A DNA stretch of 64,000 nucleotides from positions 37,000 through 100,999 of the forward strand of contig JAVYIG010007515.1 of the NCBI GenBank assembly GCA_035222895.1. The letters are read 5' to 3'. Both the position numbers and the translations under genes were made by a program. The notes beneath the pieces were generated by a model, which saw only the letters and a list, made by a program, of their open reading frames with translations, had not been told where the DNA came from and did not search any database. The stretch comes from Strongylocentrotus droebachiensis (taxonomy: Eukaryota > Echinodermata > Echinoidea > Camarodonta > Strongylocentrotidae). Shown one piece after another: positions 21,428-32,556 of this stretch. Position 1 is the stretch's first letter; every line of letters starts with the position of its first letter.

Positions 21428-24400
21428 ATGTTTGCAGATTATAAACGCTACATGATGGAGCAACATAGTCAGGATAATCAGGTGCAATCATTGGTCCATG
21501 AAGGACAAGGAGGACCAAATGTTAGACAAGATATGAATGAGAAAGACAGTCAGAGTCTCGGTGGGCTGGGAACAGAGTTCTTTCTACCGGGTGCAGTACA
21601 AGGTCTAGGAGAAGGAGGATATTCCTTTAATGGTCACTGTGAGGACCTTGAACCAGGTGATAGTGTTTCCCAATTAGGAGTCACAAAGAGAATGGGGCAA
21701 TCATCGGTAGCCAGTGGTGAAGGAAGCGTTCATAGCAGTACGTCTCAAGCTAAGGTAGAAGCAGTTACAAGGCAAGCTGAGCTGCAGATAAGACATGAAC
21801 GCTTACAAAGAAAACAAGCCTTAGAAGAACAAGCTCAATTGATTCAGAGAGAAAGGGAGCAGTTTGACTATGAAACGGAGCTAGCAGCAACAGCTGCTAA
21901 AATTGCTGTGATCAAGCAGTTAGAAGGAGAAATGTTACAAGAAGGGCAGATAGAAACGAGCCATATGCATCCTTCATCTAACATCATAAATGAGCCACAG
22001 ACTATTGCCCAACCTATGCTTAGACAAGAGTATAGACCGGAGCAAATGAACAGGAAAGCTGCTCATACATCAGTCCCTGCAAGAACTGAAGCTAATGAGC
22101 TAATGAGGCAAGTGCCTAGAGGATCGACTCAAGTGCATCATAATGCAAGATCTGCAGACATGCAGCAGATTAGGGAACGAGAGCTTATATCCCAAAATAG
22201 TGCTGGAAGGCAAGATGCTGCTGCAGGTGATTGGATGGAGATACAGAGGCAACAAAACAACCTTACTCAGTTATTACTAGAGTGCCACATGAAGTCAGCA
22301 TTGCCTCAAAGACATGTTCAGTCATTTGATGGGAACCCATTGCAATACCACACTTTCAAGAGGGCCTTTGAACACGTCATCGAATCAGCAACATCAGACT
22401 ATTCTGACAAGATATATTTTCTAGAGCAGTACACAAGAGGCCAGGCAAATGAAATCGTTCGAAGCTGCATGTTTGGTGACCAACCGATGCAGAATTTCAT
22501 GAAGGCCAAAGCCTTATTGGAGGCAAAGTTTGGAAATAGGTACTTGGCTCTTGACGCAATGATGAGCAAGGCAACTGCATGGCCTATGGTGAAGGCAGAA
22601 GATGGTGAGGCGTTGCAGAAATATTCCTTGTTCCTTACCGAGCTGGGTAACTTAGCTAAAGATCTTCATCTTGAGCAGGAAATCAATAATTCACAGACAA
22701 TAAGGATGGTCGTCATGAAGCTTCCATTCAAGAATCGAGCTCAGTGGAGGGTCACAGCAGACAATTTACAGGAGGCAAATGAATTCATAACATTCCAAGA
22801 TGTTGTGAGATTTGCCAGCAAGCAAGCTCGTGTGATCAACAATCCTGTGTATGGGGATATAACAGGGTCAGCTCCAACCAAGCAAGGAGAGAGTAAGCAG
22901 ACCAAGGCTAAGTCTGTTACTAGGCAGAGCTTCAACACGAACGCCATAGAGAAGGATGTTAAGCCAGATTATTGCATGTACTGCAAGACAGCAAACCACA
23001 GCTTAGAGCATTGCGAGAAACTTGGAGGCATGCCTCATGCAGACAGAGTGCAATTTTGCAAGTCCAAGTGGCTTTGCTTTGCATGCTTGGAGAAGTCTGG
23101 ACATCTGGCAAAGAATTGCAAGAATCGAATGACATGTAAAACGTGCAAGAAGAAGCATCCTACTGTGTTGCACAGACCAGAGAATATGACTGCTTCACAT
23201 AGCCAAGAACGGAAGGTGGAGAAAAATGCTCCTACTGCTGATGTAAGCATGTCGACAGGTGTTTCAAGGGAAGCTGACAATGTAAGCATGCCAACAGATG
23301 TTTCGAGTGAAGCTGACAATAAACGGTCAATGACAAATTACAGCAGTGAATCCAATACGCTACCTGTTGTAATTCCAGTGGTAGTCCGATCGAGGGAGTC
23401 TGGATGTCAGATGCAGACGTACGCTTTCTTAGACAACGGAAGCAATGCAGTTTTCTGTACAGAGGCAGTCAGGAAAGGACTACAAACAAGAGGGCAACTC
23501 ACCAATATCCATCTTCAAACAATGACACAAGATAAGGTGATAAGATGTCAAGTTTTGAAGGACTTGGAAGTTATGGATCTAAAAGGAAATAACATCATAG
23601 ATCTCCAGGAGGTGTTTGTCCAAGACACCATACCAGTGAGCAAGGAAGAAATCCCTACAACAGCTCACTTGAAGGAATATTCGTATCTCAGACACCTGAA
23701 CCTCCCTGATATATCCTGTGATGTCGGTCTCCTTATCGGAAACAATGTCCCAAGAGCTGCAGAACCATTAGAAGTTGTAAACAGTGAATATGGTGGACCA
23801 TATGCATACAGGACACTGTTGGGATGGGCAGTAAGTGGTGTGACAAAGCCAGGTACTCCAAGGAAGATATCTTCACATCGTGTATCCGTGAAGAAGGACA
23901 TTGACCAGCAACTAATCACAATGTTTAACCATGACTTTAGTGAAAGGGTTGCAGATGACAAGCCAGAGAAATCAAGAGAGGACCAGAGGTTCCTGAGAGA
24001 AATGAAGAGGTCGACAGAGCACATAGACGGCCATTATCAAGTGGGGCTACCTTTCAAGGATAGGAATGTGGTGATGCCTAATAATAGACCACAAGCTGAA
24101 CAAAGGGCAGCACACCTTCAGAGGAAGTTCGCTAGACAGCCGCAGTTCCATAGAGAGTATGCAGGGTTTATGGATAAGGTGCTGAACAAACAGTACGCTG
24201 AAAGAGTACCAGAAGACGAGTTTCTTAGAGAAGATGGAAAGATGTGGTTTATTCCTCACCATGGTGTATATCACCCACAGAAGCAAAAAATTAGAGTGGT
24301 GTATGACTGTGCAGCTTCTTTCAAGGGCAAGTCACTGAATGACAATCTTCTACAGGGGCCGGACCTCACAAATAGTTTGGTGGGTGTATTAACAAGGTTT

Positions 24401-27274
24401 CGTCAAGACCGCATAGCAGTAATGGCAGACATAGAAGCCATGTTCTCACAAGTGAAACTGCTAAAGGAAGAAAAGGATCTACATCGATTTCTGTGGTGGC
24501 CAGATGGCAATGTCGCTCAACCTATTGAGGAATACCGCATGACTGTTCATGTGTTTGGGGCTAGATCTTCACCAGCTTGTGCCAATTATGCCCTGAAGCG
24601 CACAGCAGAAGACTTTGCAGAGGACAAGGTGGCACATATCATCAAGCGCAACTTTTATGTTGACGATTGTTTGTACTCAAGCTCAACAGTCCAGGAAGCT
24701 GCAGAGCTATCAGAGGGCCTACAAGAAGCCTGTAAGGAAGGAGGATTCCACCTCACAAAATGGATGAGCAATGACAGAAGAGTATTGAATGCCATACCCA
24801 AGGAGGAGAGAGCAAGTACAGTGCAGGAGCTAGACTTTGACAAGGACAAGTTGCCACAAGAGAGAGCACTAGGAATTCTTTGGTGTGCAGAATCAGACAA
24901 GTTTGGCTTCAACATCTTAATCAAGGATCGCCCTCCGACAAAAAGAGGAATACTTTCAGTTGTCAGCTCAGTATACGATCCTTTAGGATTTGTTTCACCA
25001 GTGATTTTGGTGGCAAAACAATTGTTGCAAGAGTTGTGCAGACAGAGAATCGGTTGGGATGAGCAAATTCCACTGAACCTGAAGAAAAGGTGGCAGGAAT
25101 GGTTAGACGAGCTTCAGGTGTTGTCAAGGTTCAAGGTAGAGAGATGCTTGAGATCAACAGGATTTGAGGATGCAGAGTCGATCTCGCTGCACCACTTTGC
25201 TGATGCCAGTGAGAAGGGTTATGGTACTGTTTCGTACTTAAGGACAAGCAACAGCAAGGGAGAAGCAAGGAGCCAGCTCATTATGAGCAAATCAAGGGTG
25301 GCACCTCTCAAGCAAACCTCAATTCCAAGAATGGAACTAACAGCAGCATGTGTTGCTGTTCGAGTAGATCAGATGCTGAAAAGGGAACTTGAGATACCAG
25401 TGAATGAGACATACTTCTGGACGGACAGTATGACAGTACTGCGCTACATATGCAATGAGACATCAAGATTTCAGACATTCGTAGCCAATCGTTTGGCAAT
25501 AATCCATGATGGATCCAGTCCAGCACAATGGAACTACGTGGACACGAAAAGAAATCCCGCTGATGATTGTTCAAGGGGCTTGAAAGCAGAAGAGCTGCTG
25601 CAGAAGGCAGGTTGGAAGAATGGCCCAGAGTTCCTAACCAAGTCCAAGGAAGAATGGCCAAAGGCTGTAGATGTGTCCATATCTCAGGAAACTGAAAGTC
25701 TTGAGGTAAAGAAAACTTGCATGGTAGGAATAGTTGATCATGCTGATGAAGTTCAACCTGTTGAGAGATTGCTGAAACATTATTCTGAATGGAATAAACT
25801 CAAAAGAGCAGTAGCTTGGTGGCTCAGACTAAAGGCGAAGCTGCTGCAAAGAACCAAAAAAGACGCAGATGTCCAGCAGGATTCTTCATTAACAGTCCAT
25901 GATGTAGAGGATGCTGAGAAGGCCATCGTGTCTTACATTCAATGGCAGAATTTCCCAGGGGAAATGACTGATGGTACCAAAGCAAAAGATGTCGATCAGA
26001 CTAAGATATCAAGAAGGAAACGATCACAACTGGAGAAGCTAGACCCAGAAATTCGAGACGGGCTACTGAGTGTTGGAGGGAGATTGAGAAATGCCAAAAT
26101 CCCAGAGAATGCCAAGCACCAAATAATACTACCGAATAGCCACCATGTCTCGACCCTTCTCATAAGGCATGTGCATCGTAAGGTGGGTCACCAAGGGCAT
26201 AACCATGTTCTAGCTGAGTTGCGCCAGAAATACTGGATAGTTGGCGCAGGTGTACTTATCAAGGCTGTGATCAGGAAGTGTATTGTATGCAGGAAATACC
26301 AGGCTAAAACAAGCACGCAGAAGATGGCGGATCTTCCCAGTTGCAGAATAGAAGCATGTGAACCACCGTTCACACACACTGGAATGGACTATTTTGGACC
26401 CTTTGAGATAAAGCATGGTCGCAGTGTCAAGAAAAGGTATGGAGTTGTGTTTACGTGCATGTCCTGCAGAGCAGTCCATATAGAGGTAGCTGGAAGCCTT
26501 GACACAAGTTCTTGTATAAATGCCATGCGTCGATTTGTGAGTCGGAGAGGACCAGTTAAAGCACTGTATTCTGACAATGGAACCAACTTCGTAGGGGCTT
26601 GCAGTGAGCTAAAACAGGCCCTTAAGGAATGGCGAAAAGAGGAAATTGTGCATTTCACTGCAGTTCACGGAATACAGTGGAACTTCAATCCTCCGGCAGC
26701 TTCACACTATGGAGGAGTTTGGGAAAGACAGATTAGAACAATTCGAAAAATTCTCCATGCCGTGCTTCATGAGCAGCATCTGAAAAGCAGCCAAAGTGAC
26801 GAGCAGCTACAAACGCTGATGTGTGAAATCGAGGCTATAATAAACAGCAGGCCTCTAACGAGATCATCGGAAGATCCGAATGATCTGAACATTATAACCC
26901 CAAATCACTTGCTGCAGTTCAAGACAACGTCATCGCCACCTCCTGGGCGGTTCACAGACAAGGACATGTACTCCAGTAAACGTTGGAGACAAATGCAATA
27001 TCTAGCAGATATCTTCTGGAAAAGGTGGGTACGTGAGTACCTTCCTGCCTTGCAGCAACGGCAGAAGTGGTTGCAGCCTCAGCGAAGTCTGCAAGTTGGT
27101 GACATAGTCCTGATTGCTGACCAGAATGCTCCCCGATGTTCCTGGCCGATGGCTCGAGTGGAGGACGTGTATCCAGACAGCCGAGGATTGGTGCGCAGTG
27201 CCCGACTGAAGACGAAGATGACAACATTAACCAGACCGGTGACTAAAATGTGTTTGTTATTGGAGGCAGAATAA
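21428..27274 (+). CDS. BEL/Pao gag-pol polyprotein
   Basis: 1948 residues from the first ATG in the open frame. Order: a Gln/Glu-rich coiled-coil-like N-terminus (about 110-170); gag region; zinc knuckles near 516-529 (C-X2-C-X4-H-X4-C) and 550-564 (C-X2-C-X5-H-X4-C); aspartic protease with DNGS at about 669; reverse transcriptase with the first Asp in MADIEAMF (about 1001) and YVDD at 1077-1080; RNase H with FADAS (about 1259) and MELTAA; an integrase H2C2 finger (HVHRKVGHQGH...CIVC); an integrase core with Asp 1654, Asp 1716 and Glu 1766; and a C-terminal VGDIVLIAD segment of the DUF5641 kind. It makes the virus-like particle, copies the RNA and inserts the cDNA. No frameshift separates gag and pol, the usual BEL/Pao layout. 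All expected domains are present and unbroken. Confidence 0.95.
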   Translation: MFADYKRYMMEQHSQDNQVQSLVHEGQGGPNVRQDMNEKDSQSLGGLGTEFFLPGAVQGLGEGGYSFNGHCEDLEPGDSVSQLGVTKRMGQSSVASGEGSVHSSTSQAKVEAVTRQAELQIRHERLQRKQALEEQAQLIQREREQFDYETELAATAAKIAVIKQLEGEMLQEGQIETSHMHPSSNIINEPQTIAQPMLRQEYRPEQMNRKAAHTSVPARTEANELMRQVPRGSTQVHHNARSADMQQIRERELISQNSAGRQDAAAGDWMEIQRQQNNLTQLLLECHMKSALPQRHVQSFDGNPLQYHTFKRAFEHVIESATSDYSDKIYFLEQYTRGQANEIVRSCMFGDQPMQNFMKAKALLEAKFGNRYLALDAMMSKATAWPMVKAEDGEALQKYSLFLTELGNLAKDLHLEQEINNSQTIRMVVMKLPFKNRAQWRVTADNLQEANEFITFQDVVRFASKQARVINNPVYGDITGSAPTKQGESKQTKAKSVTRQSFNTNAIEKDVKPDYCMYCKTANHSLEHCEKLGGMPHADRVQFCKSKWLCFACLEKSGHLAKNCKNRMTCKTCKKKHPTVLHRPENMTASHSQERKVEKNAPTADVSMSTGVSREADNVSMPTDVSSEADNKRSMTNYSSESNTLPVVIPVVVRSRESGCQMQTYAFLDNGSNAVFCTEAVRKGLQTRGQLTNIHLQTMTQDKVIRCQVLKDLEVMDLKGNNIIDLQEVFVQDTIPVSKEEIPTTAHLKEYSYLRHLNLPDISCDVGLLIGNNVPRAAEPLEVVNSEYGGPYAYRTLLGWAVSGVTKPGTPRKISSHRVSVKKDIDQQLITMFNHDFSERVADDKPEKSREDQRFLREMKRSTEHIDGHYQVGLPFKDRNVVMPNNRPQAEQRAAHLQRKFARQPQFHREYAGFMDKVLNKQYAERVPEDEFLREDGKMWFIPHHGVYHPQKQKIRVVYDCAASFKGKSLNDNLLQGPDLTNSLVGVLTRFRQDRIAVMADIEAMFSQVKLLKEEKDLHRFLWWPDGNVAQPIEEYRMTVHVFGARSSPACANYALKRTAEDFAEDKVAHIIKRNFYVDDCLYSSSTVQEAAELSEGLQEACKEGGFHLTKWMSNDRRVLNAIPKEERASTVQELDFDKDKLPQERALGILWCAESDKFGFNILIKDRPPTKRGILSVVSSVYDPLGFVSPVILVAKQLLQELCRQRIGWDEQIPLNLKKRWQEWLDELQVLSRFKVERCLRSTGFEDAESISLHHFADASEKGYGTVSYLRTSNSKGEARSQLIMSKSRVAPLKQTSIPRMELTAACVAVRVDQMLKRELEIPVNETYFWTDSMTVLRYICNETSRFQTFVANRLAIIHDGSSPAQWNYVDTKRNPADDCSRGLKAEELLQKAGWKNGPEFLTKSKEEWPKAVDVSISQETESLEVKKTCMVGIVDHADEVQPVERLLKHYSEWNKLKRAVAWWLRLKAKLLQRTKKDADVQQDSSLTVHDVEDAEKAIVSYIQWQNFPGEMTDGTKAKDVDQTKISRRKRSQLEKLDPEIRDGLLSVGGRLRNAKIPENAKHQIILPNSHHVSTLLIRHVHRKVGHQGHNHVLAELRQKYWIVGAGVLIKAVIRKCIVCRKYQAKTSTQKMADLPSCRIEACEPPFTHTGMDYFGPFEIKHGRSVKKRYGVVFTCMSCRAVHIEVAGSLDTSSCINAMRRFVSRRGPVKALYSDNGTNFVGACSELKQALKEWRKEEIVHFTAVHGIQWNFNPPAASHYGGVWERQIRTIRKILHAVLHEQHLKSSQSDEQLQTLMCEIEAIINSRPLTRSSEDPNDLNIITPNHLLQFKTTSSPPPGRFTDKDMYSSKRWRQMQYLADIFWKRWVREYLPALQQRQKWLQPQRSLQVGDIVLIADQNAPRCSWPMARVEDVYPDSRGLVRSARLKTKMTTLTRPVTKMCLLLEAE

Positions 27275-29255
27275 GCACAAGTGGAAATCTGACACAAAGC
27301 GAATGTGATATTTTTGTTGCTGAAAGTTTTTTGATGGATCATTTCGCAAGTATTGGCATGAATTTAATTTCTCAACCAGCAGGATCAACAATATTCATCG
27401 CGTTGGACGGATCAGTTGGAATCATTTCATGAATATAGGTTAATTTAATTGTTAGATACGGGGTGCACGACTTGCTCTGCCCTAGTAAATGAATCTGGTA
27501 TTGATACCAAATTCATAATTTGCGATCACTTTGTGTGCTACAGTAGACCAGGATCATTAAAGTTTATATTGAAATAATTTTGATCAGTTATTGTTTTAAT
27601 GAGGTGCACGACTTGCTCTGCCTCAGTGAATGAATGCAGTATTGTTGCTGAATTCATGAAAGATTAAATTCGCGACAGCGTCTAATAAAGGAATGAAAGA
27701 AGTTCACAGGATTCATCAGCTTTAAATGCGTTTGTTTTTATGAAATACAAGCACTGACTCTGAATTGTTGACACCTATTATTGTGCAACTGAGCAAGGAT
27801 CAAACAACGTACGCAGTATTATAATATCACGTTTAGCTGGATATGTACCTGCAGATTTAGTTAGAACAAGGAGAACTATAGTAACATTTAAATGGAAAAC
27901 TTCTGATGCTAAATACAATGGACATTTTCTGCATTTATGAAGAAGAAGGAACTTTGATGAGAACCATGATATTTGCTGAGTTATATTATAAATATATACC
28001 ATCAAGAACACTAGACGTGACTGAAGGACTTAAGTTTCATCAAGAAATTTGTAAATTACATTTTCATGTAACTTTTTTGTGTAACATACATTTCATTATT
28101 TCATTTGGCATAAGAAAAAAGGAGATTAATCTGATGCATTTTAGTATTGAATATAATGGTTTTTTTTGTGTCATTTTGTAGTGCTTTTAACTCAGATATA
28201 CATGTACTAGAGTTAAATAATTGCTTGGATTACTGTTCTTTTATTTGAATGTAAATTTTGCACCCTAAGCATTGTGATCAAATTACTAGTTTGTTCCAAG
28301 TGTATTTGACATTTACTTAAACAAGTAAAGAGAAGAAAAAGTGTAAATTGATCTATTGGAAGAATAATGTTTTCTTTTTTTTGGAAGGTTACATGTACTA
28401 CATGTATGCTTATGTGCAGAGAAAAGTCATGTATTAGAAGTACCTTTTAGTAGCATCCAGAAGTGGTATAAGCAAATAATTTACCTTTTGTTGTCAAGAA
28501 TCACATTACAAGTACAATTCTTGATGTTTAATATATTGATTGATACAGCAAGGATCACTCAAAGAAGGGTATCGAGAAAAGGTTAAAAATGTGAATTATT
28601 TGTGTACTTATTGTGTTGTTGTTTTAAAGATGATCAAATGTATAATGTCATTGCTACAAGGAGAAGCAATACCTATTGAAAGTGCTCAAATGTCAGTTGA
28701 CCTTTTTAGATGCATCCTAATCTTGTTAAATTAGAACTTCTATAGTTTTGTTAAAAGTTTAAAATGTATTATAACTTTGCAGATACATTTAGAGTTTGTA
28801 TTGATTTGCAATTTTGCATTACATGTTTATAAACTTGCCTTCACGTAACTGGGTTTATTTTATAGTGAAGACTATAGGTATACAGTCTAGATATTAGGTA
28901 CCGGTAAAGGTGTGATCTGTTTCACAGATGCAGTTAGGAATGCAATCCTAGGTATTGAGGATAATGTGTAGATTTCAGTTAAGGTAGCTTTACTTTGTTA
29001 AAAGATATCTGAGGACACTTTATATAGGAAAAGGTATTGCATGTGAGGACACTAGCAGGCTTAGGGACCGTAGTAAAGGTAAACTATACTTTGTATGAAG
29101 GAATTCAAGGTTACTCGGTATAGGAAAGGGTGTTTGTTCCTTGTTTGTAGAGTATGCATCGGTCAGGTTTCTTAATTCATGGAAGTCTAGGTTAATGTGA
29201 ATTTTGAAAAATTATAGTAATTATATTTTTTAGAGATATAATTAAGGGGCCGGAA
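27275..29255 (+). other. BEL/Pao post-pol non-coding region
   Basis: Nearly 2 kb between the pol stop and the 3' LTR with no envelope-like frame. GGTGCACGACTTGCTCTGCC occurs at about 27463 and again at about 27602, both followed by AATGAAT, an internal duplication. A purine-rich AAGGGGCCGGAA just before 29256 is the likely polypurine tract. Confidence 0.7.
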
Positions 29256-29715
29256 TGTTGATACAAACTATTAGGTTAACGCCATCTACGGTGAAAGTTA
29301 TATAAATCAGTGCATAGAAACAAGATGGAAGGGGAAGATGTGCCATGGAGATGGAAAGCATAACAGTTTTCAACCTACTTGTACTAGTCTACTATAACAC
29401 TATTCTCTTGCTCTTTTATGACATACTTCTCATGATTAGCCACTGTACATCAACGTGATAATTGGGACAAATAAAGTATACGTGCAAGGCACATTTTGGA
29501 CTGATAATGATGTGCTTTTTGGACGTCGACATCGTGAGATGCGCAGTACAGTGTAAGTCGAATGCTAGTGAGTGAGACAGAAATTGAGACATGTCGATGA
29601 AGAAACTGAGACGAGACTAGAGCGTGTGGAACTGTAAGTTTATATCCAGCATCATTCCTCTTTGCCAATTAAACAAAGTCAAGTACAGGAAGTTTGGCAA
29701 AATTCGAAGTTAACA
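29256..29715 (+). repeat. 3' LTR
   Basis: 460 bp, no differences seen from the 5' LTR. Followed by the second copy of the CTCTA target duplication at 29716-29720. AATAAA at 29470-29475. Confidence 0.95.
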
Positions 29716-31810
29716 CTCTATTTCTTCCTTCTATCACCTTCTCTTATGTTATTCTTTGTTTTTATCATTTTATCACTTTCTATTTTTGTCTTTCCTTATG
29801 TTATTCTTTGTTTCTTCCTTTTATTACCTTCCTTATGTTATTCTTTGTTTCTTCCTTCTATAACCTTCTTTTATGATATTCTTTATTTTTATCATCCATC
29901 ACTTTCTTTTTCTGTCTTTCCTTATGTTTTTCTCTATTTCTTCCTTCTATCACCTTCTCTTATGTTATTTGTTATTTTTTATTTCTATCACCTTCTCTTA
30001 TGTTATTCTTTATTTGTATCATCCATCACTTTCTCTTTCTGTCTTTCCTTATGTTATTCTCTATTTCTTCCTTCTATCACCTTCTCTTATATTATTTGTT
30101 ATTTTTTCTTTCTATCACCTTCTCTTATGTTATTCTTTGTTTTTATCATCCATCACTTTCTCTTTTTGTCTTTCCTTATGTTATTCTCTATTTCTTCCTT
30201 CTATCACCTTCTCTTATGTTATTCTTTGTTTTTATCATCCATCACTTTCTCTTTCTGTCTTTCCTTATGTTATTCTCTATTTCTTCCTTCTATCACCTTC
30301 TCTTATGTTATTCTTTGTTTTTATCATCCATCACTTTCTCTTTCTGTCTTTCCTTATGTTATTCTCTATTTCTTCCTTCTATCACCTTCTCTTATGTTAT
30401 TCTTTGTTTTTATCATCCATCACTTTCTCTTTCCTTATGTTATTCTCTATTTCTTCCTTCTATCACCTTCTCTTATATTATTTGTTATTTTTTCTTTCTA
30501 TCACCTTCTCTTATGTTATTCTTTGTTTTTATCATCCATCACTTTCTTTTTCTGTCTTTCCTTATGTTTTTCTCTATTTCTTCCTTCTATCACCTTCTCT
30601 TATATGTTATTCTTTGTTTTTATCATCCATCACTTTCTCTTTCCGTCTTTCCTTATGTTATTCTCTATTTCTTCCTTCTACAACCTTCTCTTATGTTATT
30701 CTCTATTTCTTCTTTCTATCACCTTCTCTTATGTTATTCTTTGTTTTTATCATCCATCACTTTCTCTTTCCTTATGTTATTATCTATTTCTTCCTTCTAT
30801 CACCTTCTCTTATGTTATTCTTTGTTTTTATCATCCATCACTTTCTTTTTCTGTCTTTCCTTATGTTATTCTCTATTTCTTCCTTCTATCACCTTCTCTT
30901 ATGTTATTCTTTATCACTTCCTTCTATCACTTTCTTTTTCTGTCTTTCCTTATGTTATTCTCTATTTCTTCCTTCTATCACCTTCTCTTATGTTATTTGT
31001 TATTTTTTCTTTCTATCACCTTCTCTTATGTTATTCTTTGTTTTTATCATCCAGCACTTTCTCTTTCTGTCTTTCCTTATGTTATTCTTTATTTCTTCCT
31101 TCTATCACCTTCTCTTATGTTATTCTTTATCACTTCCTTCTATCACTTTCTTTTTCTGTCTTTCCTTATGTTATTCTCTATTTCTTCCTTCTATCACCTT
31201 CTCTTATGTTATTTGTTATTTTTTCTTTCTATCACCTTCTCTTATGTTATTCTTTGTTTTTATCATCCATCACTTTCTCTTTCTGTCTTTCCTTATGTAA
31301 TTTTTGTTTTCTTTTCATCTTTCATCTTCTCTACCATCCTTCCATTATCCATCCTTTATCATTTTCTCTTTCTGTCTTTTCATATGTTATTTTGTGTTAC
31401 TTCCTTCTATATCACCTTATGTAATTCTTTGTTTTTATCATTCTATCACTTTCTCTTTTTTTCTTTCCTTATGTTATTCTTTATTTCTTCTTTCTATCAC
31501 CTTCTCTTATGTTATTCTTTGTTTTTATCATTCCATTACGTTCTCTTTCTGTCTTTCCTCATGTTATTCTCTGTTTCTTCCTTTTATCACCTTCTCTTAT
31601 GTTATTCTTTGTTTTTATCATCCATCACTTTCTCTTTCTGTCTTTCCTTATGTTATTTTTTTTTTTCATCTTTCATCTTCTCTATTATCTTTCCATTATC
31701 CATCCTTTATCATTTTCTCTTTCCGTCTTTCCTTATGTTTTTCTCTATTTCTTCCTTCTATCACCTTCTCTTATGTTGTTCTTTGTTTTTATCGTTCTAT
31801 CATTACTTCA

Positions 31811-32161
31811 AGGACGACAGTCACATGACCTAACATCACGATGTTACAACTGCGAGCGTTTATATTAGCAAAACACGCCAAAATATCACACTTCGATTTG
31901 GAATGTTTTGGGCTTGGCATTTTTGCCGGTAAAGCGTAGTTGCCTTGGTAACATCACTGAAACATCGCAGTCAGGCTCCGGTTTGGCATTTTTTGGCGTG
32001 TTCGGAAGACAGTGTAAATGGCCCTCATGAATTATTTAAAAAAAAGTAAACAATGTCTAATTATTGCTACATGGGCACTTTGAAGCCTGTGATTCCTTGA
32101 AGAAATAAAGAGCAGGATTTACTTGATTAGCTATAGTGCACCAAGTTTTAAGACAATCTGC
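31811..32161. other. Non-genic stretch 3' of the satellite
   Basis: No gene or named repeat seen. Confidence 0.35.
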
Positions 32162-32279
32162 TTAGGGACTTTTAGATTTGCGCAACGACAACATGGATTG
32201 CTACGATCGATGTCCTTTTAATGCACTGCCTTGAATGGATGTCACACGTATCAGTCCACGCAAATCTAAAAGTCTCTAA
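32162..32279. mobile_element. Short inverted-repeat MITE
   Basis: TTAGGGACTTTTAGATTTGC at the left pairs with the complement of CGCAAATCTAAAAGTCTCTA at the right; 118 bp in total, non-coding. Confidence 0.7.
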
Positions 32280-32556
32280 TATCTCTTCACAGGAATTTCT
32301 ATATATAGTCTTAATCCTCCTTTTGTCACCTTTCAAAAGACCTTGGGAATTTGAGTAGACTACTTGCTTTAAGTAACTTTTCCTCTATTTATTGGGACTG
32401 GACATTCTTCTTTTTTAAATTGAGTTAGGGACATCCAGTTGAGATGAGTAATATTTAATTTAATTTTGTTTTTAATTGTTAACTAAGAAATCTTTTTCTG
32501 GCCTATTTGGGGGTATTTTTGGGGGTGCACGGTCATGATTATTGCAATCTTAAAGA
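32280..32556. other. Non-genic stretch
   Basis: Nothing recognised. Confidence 0.3.

Larger units (their letters stand above)
19864..29715 (+). mobile_element. Complete BEL/Pao LTR retrotransposon
   Basis: A 9852-bp element: 460-bp LTRs at both ends, a leader of about 1.1 kb, one 1948-codon gag-pol frame and a non-coding tail of about 2 kb. A 5-bp target duplication (CTCTA, 19859-19863 and 29716-29720) flanks it. LTRs begin TG and end CA. Reading both LTRs base by base I found no difference. With an uninterrupted reading frame this indicates a very recent insertion that may still be competent for movement. It sits in the pyrimidine satellite, in the satellite's plus orientation. Family assignment rests on the zinc knuckles, the DUF1758/A17-like protease region, reverse transcriptase with YVDD, RNase H and integrase order. 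Confidence 0.95.
19258..31810 (+). repeat. 89-bp-period pyrimidine-rich satellite, split by the LTR element
   Basis: The array runs 19258-19863 and resumes at 29716-31810. The unit alternates a 38-bp half (TTCTTCCTTCTATCACCTTC...) and a 51-bp half (TATCATCCATCACTTTCTC...CTTATGTTATTC). CTCTATTTC marks fall at 30186, 30275 and 30364, exactly 89 bp apart; variants of 81 and 127 bp also occur. The plus strand is almost free of A/G-rich stops, so frames of several hundred codons (one of 723) are open in all three frames. These are not genes. Confidence 0.9.

Noticed and set aside
22741..27342. Numerous frames of 60-119 codons on either strand within gag-pol
   Set aside because: Shadows of the single 1948-codon gag-pol frame.
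29662..31833. 723-codon open frame and overlapping frames of 475 and 474 codons
   Set aside because: They lie in the 89-bp T/C satellite, where all forward frames are open because stop codons are absent; 89 is not a multiple of three, so no single frame is favoured.
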